Shown here one piece after another: positions 34,890 to 45,989 of a stretch of 64,000 nucleotides of DNA; position 1 is the first letter of the stretch, and the number at the start of each line of letters is the position of its first letter. The DNA comes from Miscanthus floridulus (lineage: Eukaryota > Streptophyta > Magnoliopsida > Poales > Poaceae): contig NC_089587.1 in NCBI RefSeq assembly GCF_019320115.1, positions 84,368,384 through 84,432,383 on the forward strand, written 5' to 3'. The translations under genes were made by a program, and so were the position numbers. The notes under the pieces were generated by a model. That model saw only the letters and a list, made by a program, of their open reading frames with translations, did not search any database and had not been told where the DNA came from.

Positions 34890-37000
34890 GTGGAATTGGT
34901 TTGATAAACACTTATTTGTAATATGTGAACAAGTGTCAGTGCTTTTGTGTCCTGGAAAAGGTTGCGTAAGTCTCATTTCATTATTTCGTTTTGTTTGATT
35001 TCACCTTCTTCCCTTTTTGCAATCATAAAGAGTGTTTATTCGATCCGACCCTTCCCTTTGTTTAAGGCCACAGGGTCGGTGGTGCTTTCAGGGAAAAAAT
35101 TTGGATTGTGCTATTTGAGCAAAACATACTGTAGCCGTCTGGTCGTTTGGTTTTTTGTGGTCTTACCAGTCTGTTCCCCCAAACCTTGCCGCTAGTCTTG
35201 ATGCGAGGAGGGACTCTGATATAATGATTGTTTTGAAAAAAAAGAAGGGAGGTAGCCATACCTTTACTAGCCCCTGAGTGAGATCCGACCCCTTGCATCT
35301 GCTGGGGTCGGGTGTTACTGGAGACCAAAGCGATGGTGTGCCCGATGAACTTGCCAACAGGGATGTTCAGATGGAATCCCATTCCATGGTTTTTATGATA
35401 GGGTCAGCAAAGTCCTCGGATGGTGTTTCACTATTCCTCGCCCTGCATTCTAGTAGAATTCCCCAAATGGGGACTCTATGGGCTCGGCAAGGGGGGTTTG
35501 ATAGGGGTCCCTGTATCGAGCGGCTCGAGCCCTCGAGCCTTCTTAGGGTTTGATAGGGGTCGGCCGTAATTCGCGTGTTACCCCGTCCTTGACTTTCGCA
35601 ATTGGAGGGTCCGAGTAGACAACACTTGCCTTGGTGGCTCGAGTGTTGTGGTCAATGAGCTCGCTAACGGGTACGTTAGTGTGGAATCCGGATCCATCAT
35701 TTGCTGATAGGGTTGGCAGAGCCCTCTGGTGGCATTCCACAACTTCTTAACCCGCCTCTTGATAGACGCCCAAGCCGTTCGATAGGCTCAGGTGGCCCGA
35801 TGGCCTCTCCTTGATGGAGATTCTGTGGGTTTGGCTCGGGGTTAGAATCGAACGAGAAAAGGTTGAGACGTCCCTGTCTGCTTTTGAGCGGGGTCGGGCA
35901 AGGCCGCTGGGGCTCGTCTTAGTTATTTCTCCCTGGCTCTGTTTGGCACGAGGTGGCCTCGAGCCCTTCATGGGCCGGCCTTCGAACCTCGGCCTGCTGC
36001 CGCCCATATCGAATGAGGTGACTACAGTTTCGTGACACGACACGAAGCATTGGGATACAATGTTTTGCATATGCAATGTTTGAATGTATAATTTAATCAA
36101 AATGAAGGCGGGGTCGGTAATATTACCTTGGTGGCACGAGTGATGGAAAGCTCCTACCAGATGTGTTCGTATGGGGTTCAGGCCCTAATGTTCACGATGA
36201 GGTTGGAGTAACCTGCATAAGAATCGCTATTCTTTGTTTTTATATTTTGGTGGCGGGCCGAGCCGCTCGATTGAGTTGGGTGACCTAAGAGCTTCTCCTT
36301 TGGGGGAGATTCTATAGGTGGACCCCTCTGAACCCTTCTAGAGAAGGCGGATGCTGAAGTTGGAGACGCGGGGGATAGTGAGTTCGATTATTCTGGTGAA
36401 CAGAAACATTGTAGCTACCGGGGCATAGGGTCTGCTAGTTCGTCTAGTTTTATTCAAAGTTCTATGCCCGCATACCGTGCCCCCGGTTTCAAACGTATGG
36501 AGGGGTTAGGTGAAGAGAATGTCTAGACTGGTAGACACCCTCTGCAGCCCCCGAGTGAAATCCGTGTCCCCGCCGTTTGATGGGGTCAGAAGCTCGGTCA
36601 TGAATTTTCACGCATAAAGTAAGAGGGCAGAGGTGCTTATCTTTCTTTGGACATTCGTTTGTCGTCTCTCCTAGGTCGCATGGTCGACCCAGGAGGCCCG
36701 TTGGGCTCCCCTTTATAGAGGCGCCATCGTCGGATTGTTCCATAGTCCTGTCTGGGGAGGCGAAGGGTCGTCTGCCCATGTGTGCGCCTTAATTGCTGCA
36801 CCTGGGGTGGGCCAGTGGCGGGCCATACCCAGGTGGCGTCCTTTTTGACCGGGGGTGCGTCGTCGACCGGAGCGCATCCCATCAGTTCCGGCGCATCCCC
36901 TCAGGTTTCTGTCAGCATTGATTTCACATTTTGTATTGAATGGGGGGAAGGCAGAGAGTTTTTTGTCCCAACCTTTCGCCTTTCCTCAGCTGCTGAGCCC
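34890..37000. repeat. Non-coding internal region of the Tat element with dispersed motifs
   Basis: No gene is supported. Loosely repeated modules include CCC(C/T)GAGTGA(G/A)(A/G)TCC followed by a GGGGTCGG palindrome partner (about 35270-35310, 36545-36595, 38165-38215) and variants of GGAGATTCTATGGG (35470, 35815, 36310). They resemble decayed tandem repeats in the long region between pol and the 3' LTR typical of this lineage. Confidence 0.5.
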
Positions 37001-37004
37001 CTTC

Positions 37005-37012
37005 TATAAATA
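37005..37012 (+). promoter_or_regulatory. Second plus-strand TATA box in the Tat element
   Basis: CTTCTATAAATAGGG is a strong TATAAATA box followed by a pyrimidine-rich leader, about 200 bases upstream of an ORF start at 37214 on the same strand. Confidence 0.5.
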
Positions 37013-37348
37013 GGGAGGGGGAGGGGAGTTCTTGTCAAACTTCTTATTCTTCCTCTGAGCCGCTACCTTTCCTTCTTCCTTTCCACCGAATGCGTCCGTG
37101 CATCACGGCGGTTCCTGAGTTAGGAAGGGTAATGCCAGAGAGAGAGAAACTCACTGATCCGCTCATGAATCCAGAGTGTGATGTCGAGCTAGAGGTTATC
37201 CAACATAGATGAGATGGCACAGTTCACCTATGCTGAGGAGGGGTCGTCGCTGCTGAAGGAGAAAAGGTGCCGGAGGGCAATGATTGTTGTTGATTTCGCC
37301 ACCATTGGTTGCGGCCTTCCTTCAGTAGGAGGCGCTTTTTGCCCTGAT

Positions 37349-37468
37349 GCCATTGTCAGGGTTGCGGCTGATGATGATGGCGTAGTCCCCGGGCCTATCG
37401 GCGGAGGTGCCATTGTTAGGGTTGCGGCCGACGACGATGGTGTAATCCCTGGGTGTCCCGGGGTCGAG
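37349..37468 (+). repeat. 60 bp tandem duplication
   Basis: Two copies of a unit beginning GCCATTGT(C/T)AGGGTTGCGG start at 37349 and 37409 and encode the doubled AIVRVAADDDG segment. Confidence 0.75.
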
Positions 37469-37541
37469 GCACCACATTCGCCGACATGGTGCTCATTGTT
37501 GTAGATGATGGCGCTTCCGAAGATCCAGCGAAGCGGTGGGA

Positions 37542-37709
37542 CATCGCCGATGGAGAGCATGGTGTGGCGGCTGTAGTAGACAAACTGGTCCATGTACATG
37601 CCCGGTCATCGCCGATGGAGAGCTTGGCGTGGCAGCCGCAGTAGACGAACTGGTCCGTGCACATGCCTGGACATTGTCGATGGAGAGCCTAGCGCGGCGA
37701 CCACAGTAG
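37542..37709 (+). repeat. 65 bp tandem repeat, 2.6 copies
   Basis: Units starting CAT(C/T)G(C/T)CGATGGAGAGC begin at 37542, 37607 and 37672. The third copy is partial. Confidence 0.8.
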
Positions 37710-38278
37710 TACTCGTAGTAAAGCTAAACAGAGACTGTAATTGAATAAGTTTGGGGAGCCCCGGGTGAACAGTCCTTTGGATTTTTAGGAGTACACTAGT
37801 CCTTTGTGTGATGAAATCATTTTGTAAGTGGTGAATTCGTGCAATAATGAACAAGTTTTCATGTTCTGTTACAGGAAAATATTAACATTTTTTCAGTTCC
37901 CTCTTTTTGTGAAGAGGTTTTGATGCCTTCCCATGGCCCAAGTTGCAAAGGACTAGGAATGTGGGTGAATTAGTTTTGATTATGCTGGTGAGCAAAGAGG
38001 TTGTAGCCGCTAGGGCGTGGGTCTCCCGTAGTCCTACCTGTTGTACTTGGAACTTACTCTCGAAATCTTAGTTTTTTGGACTTGTTATGAGAAGAACCGA
38101 ACAACTTTAGATGAAGACTTGTAAAGACAACGCAGGAAGTGTTTGCAAAATGTGCTCGTATTATTTGTATCAGCCCCCGAGTGAGGTCCAACCCCTAGCG
38201 ATTTGTAGGGGTTGGATGTCACTAAAGATCGGGGATTTTTGTAAGAACAAAAACTGATAAGAAAAAACATGTGTTTAT

Positions 38279-41200
38279 TTAAGGGTAAAAATGACGTAGC
38301 TGCTCAATGTTCCAGGCGTTGGTGAAGACCTCGCCATCGATGGTTTTCAACCTGTAGGCGCCTGGGTGGAGTATTTCCGCGACGACGTATGGCCCCTCCC
38401 AGGGCGGGGAGAGCTTGTGGCGGTCCTTGTTGCTCTAGACGAGGTGGAGGACAAGGTCCCCAACGTTGAAGGCTCGGTCCTACACTTGTCGGCTGTGGTA
38501 CCATCGCAACGCCTACTGGTACTTGGCTAAACGGAGGAGGGCGATGTCGCGGGCTTCATCTAGCTAGTCCATGGCATCTTGGTGGGATGCCTCGGCCCCC
38601 TATTCGTCGTATGCTCTGATTCTTGGTGCTCCATAGTCAAGGTCTGTTGGAAGAACAGCCTCAGATCCGTAGACCATGAAGAAGGGTGTGTAGCCGGAGG
38701 CCCGGCTAGGGGTTGTCCTTAAGCTCTAGAGTACCGCCGAGAGATCAGCGAGCCAACGCGCGCCGAACTTGTTCAATCGATTGAAGATCCTGGGCTTAAG
38801 ACCTTGTAGGAGGATGCCATTTGCGTGCTCGACCTACCCGTTCATCCAGGGGTGCGCGACAGTCGCCCAATCGATCTGGATGTGTTGTTCATCGCAGAAT
38901 CGAATGAATTTCCTACCAGTGAACTACGTGCTGTTGTCTGTGATGATAGAGTTTAGTACTCCAAAGCGATGGATGATGTCGAGGAAGAATAGCACAGCTT
39001 GCTCGGATTTGATCATGGAGATTGGTCGAGCTTCAATCCATTTTGTAAACTTGTCTATGGCGACAAGCAGGTGGGTGAAGCCCTCGGGTGCCTTTTTGAG
39101 TAGCTCAACTAGGTCAAGCCCCCAGACCGTGAAGGGCCACGTGATGGGGATCATCTGGAGCGCCTGGGCTAGAAGGTGAATCTACCGAGCGTAGTACTAA
39201 CATCCTTCGTAGGTGCGTACAATTTGCTTGGCGTCGGTTACTGCGGTGGGCCAGTAGAAGCCCTGTCGGAATGTGTTTCCAACCAAGGTCCTTAGCGCCG
39301 CATGGTGACCGCAGACTCCACCATGGATATCGCTCAGCAGAAGTTTTCCCTATTCGCCAGGGATACAGAGCTGTAGGATCCTGGTATGGTTCCATTTGTA
39401 GAGTTCGCCTTCTACTAGAACAAAGGACTTGGCGCGATGTGCAAGCCGTCGGGCCTCCGTCTTGTCCACTGGTAATGTGTCATGGAGGAGGTAGTCGAGG
39501 TAAAGCATTCTCCAGTCGTTGGGAGGGTCGGACTCTGCTGCTGAGTCCACTTCAAGCTCCATGACCTCGGGGTCGGGCAAAGCAGCCAGTGGGTCGAGCC
39601 CTAGGGCTGGATCAGATGGGCCTTCGTTGGCTTGTTCCGATCCCTTGTAGCGCACTAAGGGCTTATGTTGATCGCTAGCAAAGACACCCACTGGAACTGG
39701 CTCTTGGCCAGACGCTGCCTTTGTGAGTGCGTTGGCCGCTTCGTTGAGGTGCCTTGGGATGTGATTGAGCTCGAGGCCATCAAATCTATCCTCCAGTCAT
39801 CGAACTTCTTGGCAATATGCTACCATCTTGGTGTTGTGGTAGCTTGACTTCTTCATAACCTGATCAACGATTAGCTGAGAGTCGCCCCTGACATCGAGGC
39901 GTCGGATGCCCAGCTCGATGGTGATTCATAGGCCATTGATGAGCACTATGTATTCTACGATATTGTTTGATGAGGGGAAATGGAGCCAAACCATGTATCT
40001 CATGTGGACCCCAAGGGGTGATACGAAGACTAGTCCTACGCCGGCGCCCTTTTTCATCAGCGATCCATCAAAGTACATCGTCTAGTACTCTTGATCGATG
40101 ACTGCTGGTGGCATCTAGACTTCGATCCACTCTGCGATGAAGTCAGCCAGCACCTGGGATTTGATCGCCGTTCGGGAGGCATAAGTAATGCCCTGATCCA
40201 TCTGCTCGAGCGCCCACTTTGCAGTTCTTCCTATAGCGTCCTAGCTACAGACGACCTCACCGAGGGGAAAAGATGTCATGACTGTCACAGGGTGTGACTC
40301 GAATTAGTGGCGTAGCTTCCTTTTGGTGATGAGGATTGTGTAGAGGAGTTTCTGGATTTGGGAGTAGCGGGTTTTGGAGTTGGATAACACCTCGCTGATG
40401 AAATATACAGGGCGCTGCACCTTGAAGGTGTGCCCCTCTTCTTCCCGCTCTACCACCAAGGCAGCGCTAACCACTTGCGTGGTGGCCGCTATGTATAGGA
40501 GGAGGGATTCTCCATTGCTTGGAGGGACCAGGACCGGGGGTTTAGTTAGAAATTGCTTAACCATGTCAAGCGCTTCCTAGGCCTCGGCTGTCCACTCGAA
40601 GCCGTTGGACTTCTTCAGGAGTCGATAAAGGGGGAGTCCTCATTCATTGAGGCGTGAAATAAATCAGATGAGGGCGGCAAGGCACCGTGTGATCTGCTGA
40701 ACCCCCTTTATGTTTTGGATTGGGCCCATCCTTATGATGGCTGAGATCTTCTCTGGGTTGGCTTCGATGCCGCGCTTGGAGATAATGAAGCCGAGCAGCA
40801 TGCCCCTCGGGACCTTGAAAACACATTTTTCGAGATTGAGTTTGATGCTATTTGCCCAGAGTTTTGAAAAGGTTTGTCCGAGGTCGGCGACAAGGTGATC
40901 AGCCTATTTGGACTTTACTATGATGTCATCGACATAGGCCTCAACGGTTCGCCCGATGAGGTCCCCGAAGCAGTTGAGCATACAGCACTGGTAAGTTGCC
41001 CCTACATTCTTTAGACCAAACGACATTGAAATGTAGCAGAACGATCCGAAGGGGGTGATAAAAGACATCATGAGCTGGTCGGACTCTTTCATTGCAATCT
41101 GGTGGTAGCCAGAGTATGCGTCAAGGAAGCAGAGGGTTTCGCACCCTGAGGTGGAATCGACTATTTGGTCTATTCGTGGTAAAGGAAACGGATCCTTTGG

Positions 41201-42010
41201 ACATGCCTTGTTGAGGCCTGTGTAATCGACACACATTCTTGATTTCCCGTTCTTTTGTTGCACAAGAATAGGGTTTGCTAACTACTCTAGGTGGTATACT
41301 TCCCTGATGAACCCAGCAGCCAATAGTTTTGCTATCTCTTCACCGATGGCTCTGCGTTTTTCCTCATCGAAGCGGCGCAGGCGTTGCTTCACTGGCTTGG
41401 TGCCTAGGAGGATTTTCACGGTATGCTCGATGACCTCCCTTGGGATGCCTGGCATATCTAAGGGTTTCCATGCAAAGATGTCTTTGTTATTGCGAAGGAA
41501 GTCGACGAGCGCGCTTTCCTATTTCGAGGAGAGCGCGGTCCCGATGCGGACTTTTTTGCCCTTGGAGCTACTAGGGTCTATGAGGACCTCCTTGGACCCT
41601 TCTACCGATTCGAACGACCTGAACAACTTCTTTGCATCGGGTGCTTCTTCAATGACCTCCTCCCTGAGGGTGGCGAGCTCTTCGAAGGTGACGACTGCTG
41701 TGGCATGACTGTAGCATTCGACTTCACACTCGTAAGCACAATGGAAGGAGGTGCCGATGGTGATGACCCCGTGAGGGCCCGACATCTTCAGCTTAAGGTA
41801 TGTATAGTTGGGGACGGCCATGAACTTCGTGTAGCATGGACGTCCAAGGATGGCGTGGAAGGTTCCGAGGAACCCTACCATGTTGAAGGTAAGGGTCTCA
41901 ATCCTGTAATTGGACCGATCCCCAAAAGTGATAGGCAAATCGATCTGCCCTAGCGGCACGGCCTGTCTGCTAGGTACGACGCCATGGAAGGGCGCTCAGA
42001 TGGGGTGGAG
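38279..42010 (-). pseudogene. Gypsy (Tat lineage) pol: protease, RT, RNase H, aRNase H, integrase
   Basis: Minus-strand pol in domain order. The aspartic protease region (about 41960-41520) has ILGRPCYTKF. The reverse transcriptase (41263-40904) has MCVDYTGLNKACPKDPFPLP and the active-site YVDD near 40925. RNase H (about 40560-40300) follows. A second, archaeal-type RNase H (about 40070-39690) has YFDGSLMKKGAG, the IVEY glutamate and GDSQLIVDQV; its last motif reads NEAANAL where an Asp is expected. Integrase (39500-38800) has an HHCC-like region with one Cys changed to Tyr, then FGVLNSIITDNST. The C-terminus ends IEQLRHFYP at 38279. Many in-frame TAG codons interrupt it. The product would replicate and insert the element. 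Confidence 0.9.
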
Positions 42011-42099
42011 ATTCATTCAGTCAACGCCCATCTCGTCGAGTGTCTTGACATACATGATGTTGAGGACGCTGCCTCCGTCCATCAGTACTTTTGTGAGCC

Positions 42100-43714
42100 G
42101 CTTTGGGTCGACGATTAGGTTGACGACAAGCGGGTACCTTCCTGGGTGTGGGATGGCATCCGGATGGTTGGTGTGGTCGAAGGTTATGGTAGATTCTAAC
42201 CACCGAAGGAAGGCAGGCGTGGCCGGTCCGGCCGTATAGACCTCACGGCGTGCGACCTTCTGGTGGCGCTTAGAGTTGTAGGCGCTGATCCTCCAAAGAT
42301 CATGAGGGCACTGTTCAGCATTGGGAAGGCATCGTCCTTCTCCTTGGCGTCATCGGTGGGGGCATGTTCCTTCCCCTGTTCCTCCTTATTGAGGCCCCCA
42401 GACAAGTATTTGCGCATGAGGCCGCAATCCTTGTATAGATGCTTGGCCAGGAAAGCATGGTTTGGGCATGGCCCCTCGAGCATTTTCTCAAAGTGGTTCA
42501 GAGCGCCCTCCGCGGGCTTCTAGCCACCCTTGTGGTCGGCTATGGCCATGAGAAAGTTGTCGTACCGTTGCTTCTTATTCTTTCTATTGGCGGGACGGTT
42601 GGAGGCGCCTTCGTCGGCGTCCTCGTCCCGCCTCGCCTTGCCATCGGAGCAGTCAAAGATGGCTCCAACCGCCTCCTCTCCTGAGGCATGGCTGGTGGTG
42701 ATGTCTAGGAGCTCCTTGGTGGTCCGTGGGCCCCTGTGCCCTAGCTTGTGGACCAAGGATTCGCAGGTTGTCCCGGATAGGAAGGCTCCTATCACATCGG
42801 CATCGGCGACATTAGGGAGCTCGTTGCACTGCCGAGAGAATCACTGAATGTACCAACAGAGGGTTTCATCGGCCTTCGAGCAGTAGTTCTTGAGGTCTGC
42901 CTGCCGCCTAGTGGTGTCTGGTGAACGGACGCATCCTTGGTGGGGCGCACCGAGGGCGTGCGCTAGCTGGCGTCGGGCTCGCATCGTCGAGACAACGAGC
43001 TTTCTGCATGCTGCGCCACCGCACGCTAGAGTAACATGCGAATTTCTCGACGGCGTGGCGATCCTCGGACGTCGTGGCCTCTAGAAGGCCATGCAGCAAG
43101 GCTGTCACTACAGCGATGTTTTGGCTTGCCCGAGGGAAGTAAGAAAGGCTCCTATCATCGGTGAGGATCCTCTGGTGCATGGTGCAGGCCATGGTGCGTG
43201 CGCGCCCACCGCTTTCATGGTGTTAAATCTCGCAATTGATGTCCGCGTATTCCTGGATGAGCCCTTGTCCGGCCTCATCGATCTCTAGCTTGTGGGCTCT
43301 TAGCTGCTCCATCCTTAAGTGAGATGGGGTTGCTGCCTCCCCTCTGAACCTGCCGTCAGGGTTGTTTGTCAGGGTAGCCTCTTCCCCAGAGACGTCCTCG
43401 ACGTGCCCCTTAGGGGTCCACGCCATGAAGCACTCCTGGGAAGGGTGATGGCTCCCTCTATTGGAGTCAAAGTTGGAGGACAATCCTGGCTCCTCCGTGA
43501 GGAGCCTATGGAGAGTCTGCGTATCATGTTCAATTGTCCCCATGAACTTGCTGTCCATGGGCGACTGAACCATGTGTAGTGCTAGAAGGTGGCCAGTGGT
43601 CGCCGCGGTGTTGCGGAGACTGAATGAAAACGCTATCGGGGCAATCCGTATGGGACCTTCTAGAAAGAGGGTGATATAGCACGAGGCCTCCATGGATAAC
43701 TGGGGTCCAATCAA
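42100..43714 (-). pseudogene. Gypsy gag, decayed
   Basis: Minus-strand pieces in several frames start near 43714 (MIGPQLSMEASCY). They include ITTSHASGEEAVGAIF (near 42670), then KHLYKDCGLMRKYL (near 42410), which fits the region before or around the capsid/nucleocapsid junction of Tat gag proteins. Frameshifts and TAG stops separate the parts. No intact CCHC knuckle is obvious, since DC..L.K..L only partly resembles one. Confidence 0.65.
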
Positions 43715-43927
43715 GTCATTGGGCTAGCCCCCAAGCCTCCGATGGTTGAGACTAATAGGAGAGAGAGACTAGACGGCCGTGTGGGCCAGCGCCAGCTCTC
43801 CTCCCAGTGTAACGATGAAATCTATGTCACCGAAATGCACGTGTGCACCCAGGACCCAGCTGATTGTGTGGGTGGCCATCCGAGGCCTGATTTGGAATGC
43901 GCAAAGCCCCCTACCTGGCATGTCAAC

Positions 43928-45294
43928 TGTCGGTGTTTCATACAAGCATCGGCAAGTAAATTCATAGTAATGCACGTTAGGCTCGGATGGTGCGCTAAAG
44001 GACACAAGATTTATACTGGTTCGGGCTGAATGTCTCTACGTCCAGTTTGTTGCTGCTTGTATTATTAGCACCAAAAATGGTTCGTAATGGGGGTACAAAC
44101 GATCGAGAGAGGGACTGGTCCCAAGTCTCTGATGGAAGGGTCGAAAGGATGCCAAGAGCTTGGTAGTAGCTTGACTGTGTGTGTTGTGTGTTGTGCCATC
44201 AAAAGTCGATCCTTTTGCTGGAGGAAGCGCATCCCCTTTTATAGATGAAGGGGACGGCTTTACAAGTGATAGGGCTAGGGTGCGTACACTACCTAGCCTT
44301 GTTACTCACGTCTACCCAGCCTTGTCGCCCATTCTGGTGGGTGCAAAAGGATGATAAGCACCTACCATACTGTCGATGCCTCTGTAGAATATCAAGATGG
44401 TTATCGAGTACTGCCCTACGCAGGGTATGGACTGTACTACAGTGGTTTTGACTTAGGAGCCTCGCCTAGCCTTGCTCCGCACGCCTTCTGGTTCCTATGA
44501 GTCTCTATCGGAGGGACGCGGGGTTGGCGTCCGGAGTAGCACCGTGGGCAAGGTCTTTTGATTTGGTGGACCCGAGGGGCCGGGAAGCGGACGCCGCTCC
44601 CCTATGATCATAACATGGTGACCGCACATCCATCATTTGTGGAGGATGCGAGTCCATTTCTGGACCATAGTGGTTGTCGTATATCTTCGTTGGGTTCCAT
44701 GTCCCAGAGCTGAAGGCGGTGCCTACAACTCTACAGGGCGAAGAGCACACACCCGCAGTACTTTTTAGGCTCTGCTACACCTAGAAGGGTCTAAAGCACC
44801 CATCCTGTCATTCCCTAGCAGTACCTTTCCTACCGGGGCACAGGGTATGGTCCTTGAAGCCGTGGTTGACCCAAACGTCTTGTCTTGCCCTGTACCCATC
44901 ATCATGAGGAAACGGGGAGAGGTTGTCAGGAAAGACGAAACCGGTCCTTGGACATCAAGCGAGGCGAGGTTCGTCCTTGGACGTCGGGTGAGGCGGAAAC
45001 CAGTCCTTATCCCTCAGGCGAGACCGAGCCTGTCCCTCAGGGGTCAGGCAAGGCGGAGTCTATCCCTCAGCCCTCGGGCGAGGCGGAGCTAGCCCAAAGG
45101 CATCGGGTGAGGTGAAGACTAGCCCTTAGCCCTTGGGCGAGGTGGAGCTGGCTCAAAGGCGTCGGGTGAGGCGGAACCAAACTCTCATCATTCGGGCAAG
45201 GAACGTGGCGGCGCCCTTGTCTGTCCAGAAGTTTTTAACGTTCGATGGTTATTGGTTCCACCACCTGGGGTACCCCGATGTTAGGTCCCCGATA
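43928..45294 (-). repeat. 5' LTR (right), complete, 1367 bp
   Basis: On the plus strand it starts TGTCGGTGTTTC at 43928 and ends GGTCCCCGATA at 45294 (minus-strand start TATCGGGGACC, one change from TGTCGGGGACC). It is followed by the GCACT target duplication. It contains GGCGAGGCGGAG-like short repeats at 44940-45180 in U3 and a TATA box at 44237-44243. The primer-binding region directly inside (minus, from 43927: GTTGACATGCCAGGTAGGGG) could not be assigned to a tRNA. Confidence 0.9.
44237..44243 (-). promoter_or_regulatory. TATA box of the gypsy promoter (5' LTR)
   Basis: Minus-strand CATCTATAAAAGGGG drives the genomic RNA of the element by position. Transcription would start near 44205, leaving about 1.05 kb of U3 upstream. 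Confidence 0.65.
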
Positions 45295-45296
45295 GC

Positions 45297-45380
45297 ACTC
45301 GGTAAAGCTAGGAAACTTAGTGTCCCAGAGTCCCAGTTTTGCCAAGTGTCATGGTCATGACACTCGGCAAAGAAGTGAAA
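45297..45380 (-). repeat. Subterminal hairpin repeats of the split CACTA, continuation
   Basis: GCACTCGGTAAAG directly after the target duplication, then TTTGCCAAGTGTCA and TGACACTCGGCAAAG, continue the array broken at 28746. This supports both halves being one CACTA. Confidence 0.8.
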
Positions 45381-45759
45381 AAATTCATTTTTTTTATTTT
45401 TAGTCTTCCATCATTGCAAACAAGATATACCATATATATATAACACAACTATATATCACTCAAATATATACAAATGTATATCACAATCCACCACAAACAC
45501 AAACATAGCATACAAGTATCACAATCTCGACTCCTAAGTCCAAAGTCCAAACACACAAGCATAGTTCATAAAGTTCACAAGTGCATTATATCACAACGGC
45601 TGCCATTTGAAGCTCACAGCGATGGTCCAGGTTGGGATGGCTCAAAGTGCAATCCTAGCAACCCTCCGAGGTGGTTCGACGCTACCCCCGATTGATGCTG
45701 CACAAAATAGAAGAGATTGCACATGAGTGACAAGAGAATAGATAAATATGCAAGATAAA

Positions 45760-45981
45760 TATCCGCCACTACCACCACCACCACCACATCACCGCCATCA
45801 CCAACAATTCACCACCACCATCACCACAGCACCATCACCACATCACCATCACCACATCACCATCATGACCACCACCACCACCACACCACCACCACCACCA
45901 TGAGCACCACAACACCGTGACCACCACCACCAACACCACACCACCACACCACCATGACCACCACACCACCACCACCACCAC
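45760..45981 (-). repeat. CCA/CAT microsatellite
   Basis: An imperfect (CCA)n and (CACCAT)n tract of about 220 bases lies directly downstream (minus sense) of the TNPA-like gene. It has no sustained reading frame. Confidence 0.85.
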
Positions 45982-45989
45982 TAGGTTTC

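Larger units (their letters stand above)
37214..37740 (+). pseudogene. Second plus-strand ORF of the Tat element, short and repetitive
   Basis: An ORF of 96 codons begins at 37214 (MAQFTYAEEGSSLL), with a duplicated AIVRVAADDDG unit, and closes at 37504. The same frame and its neighbours continue as repeats to about 37740. I recognise no domain. It sits downstream of the TATA box at 37005. It may be a separate antisense gene or an early exon of a longer antisense RNA whose direction runs toward pol. Confidence 0.35.
28747..45294 (-). mobile_element. Ty3/gypsy LTR retrotransposon, Tat lineage, 16.5 kb with a nested insert
   Basis: Both outer edges are flanked by the 5 bp duplication GCACT (28742-28746 and 45295-45299), showing one insertion event into the CACTA subterminal repeats. 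LTRs begin TGTC(A/G)GTGTTTC on the plus strand. Gag and pol are on the minus strand, with domain order protease, RT, RNase H, archaeal-type RNase H, integrase. The second RNase H before integrase, the very long stretch between pol and the 3' LTR, and a plus-strand antisense ORF all point to the Tat lineage (Grande/Retand-like). Without the nested CACTA the element is about 15.2 kb. All coding regions carry stops. Confidence 0.9.

Noticed and set aside
45760..45981. Possible His/Pro-rich protein from the CCA tract
   Set aside because: It is a microsatellite with interruptions and no sustained frame or start.
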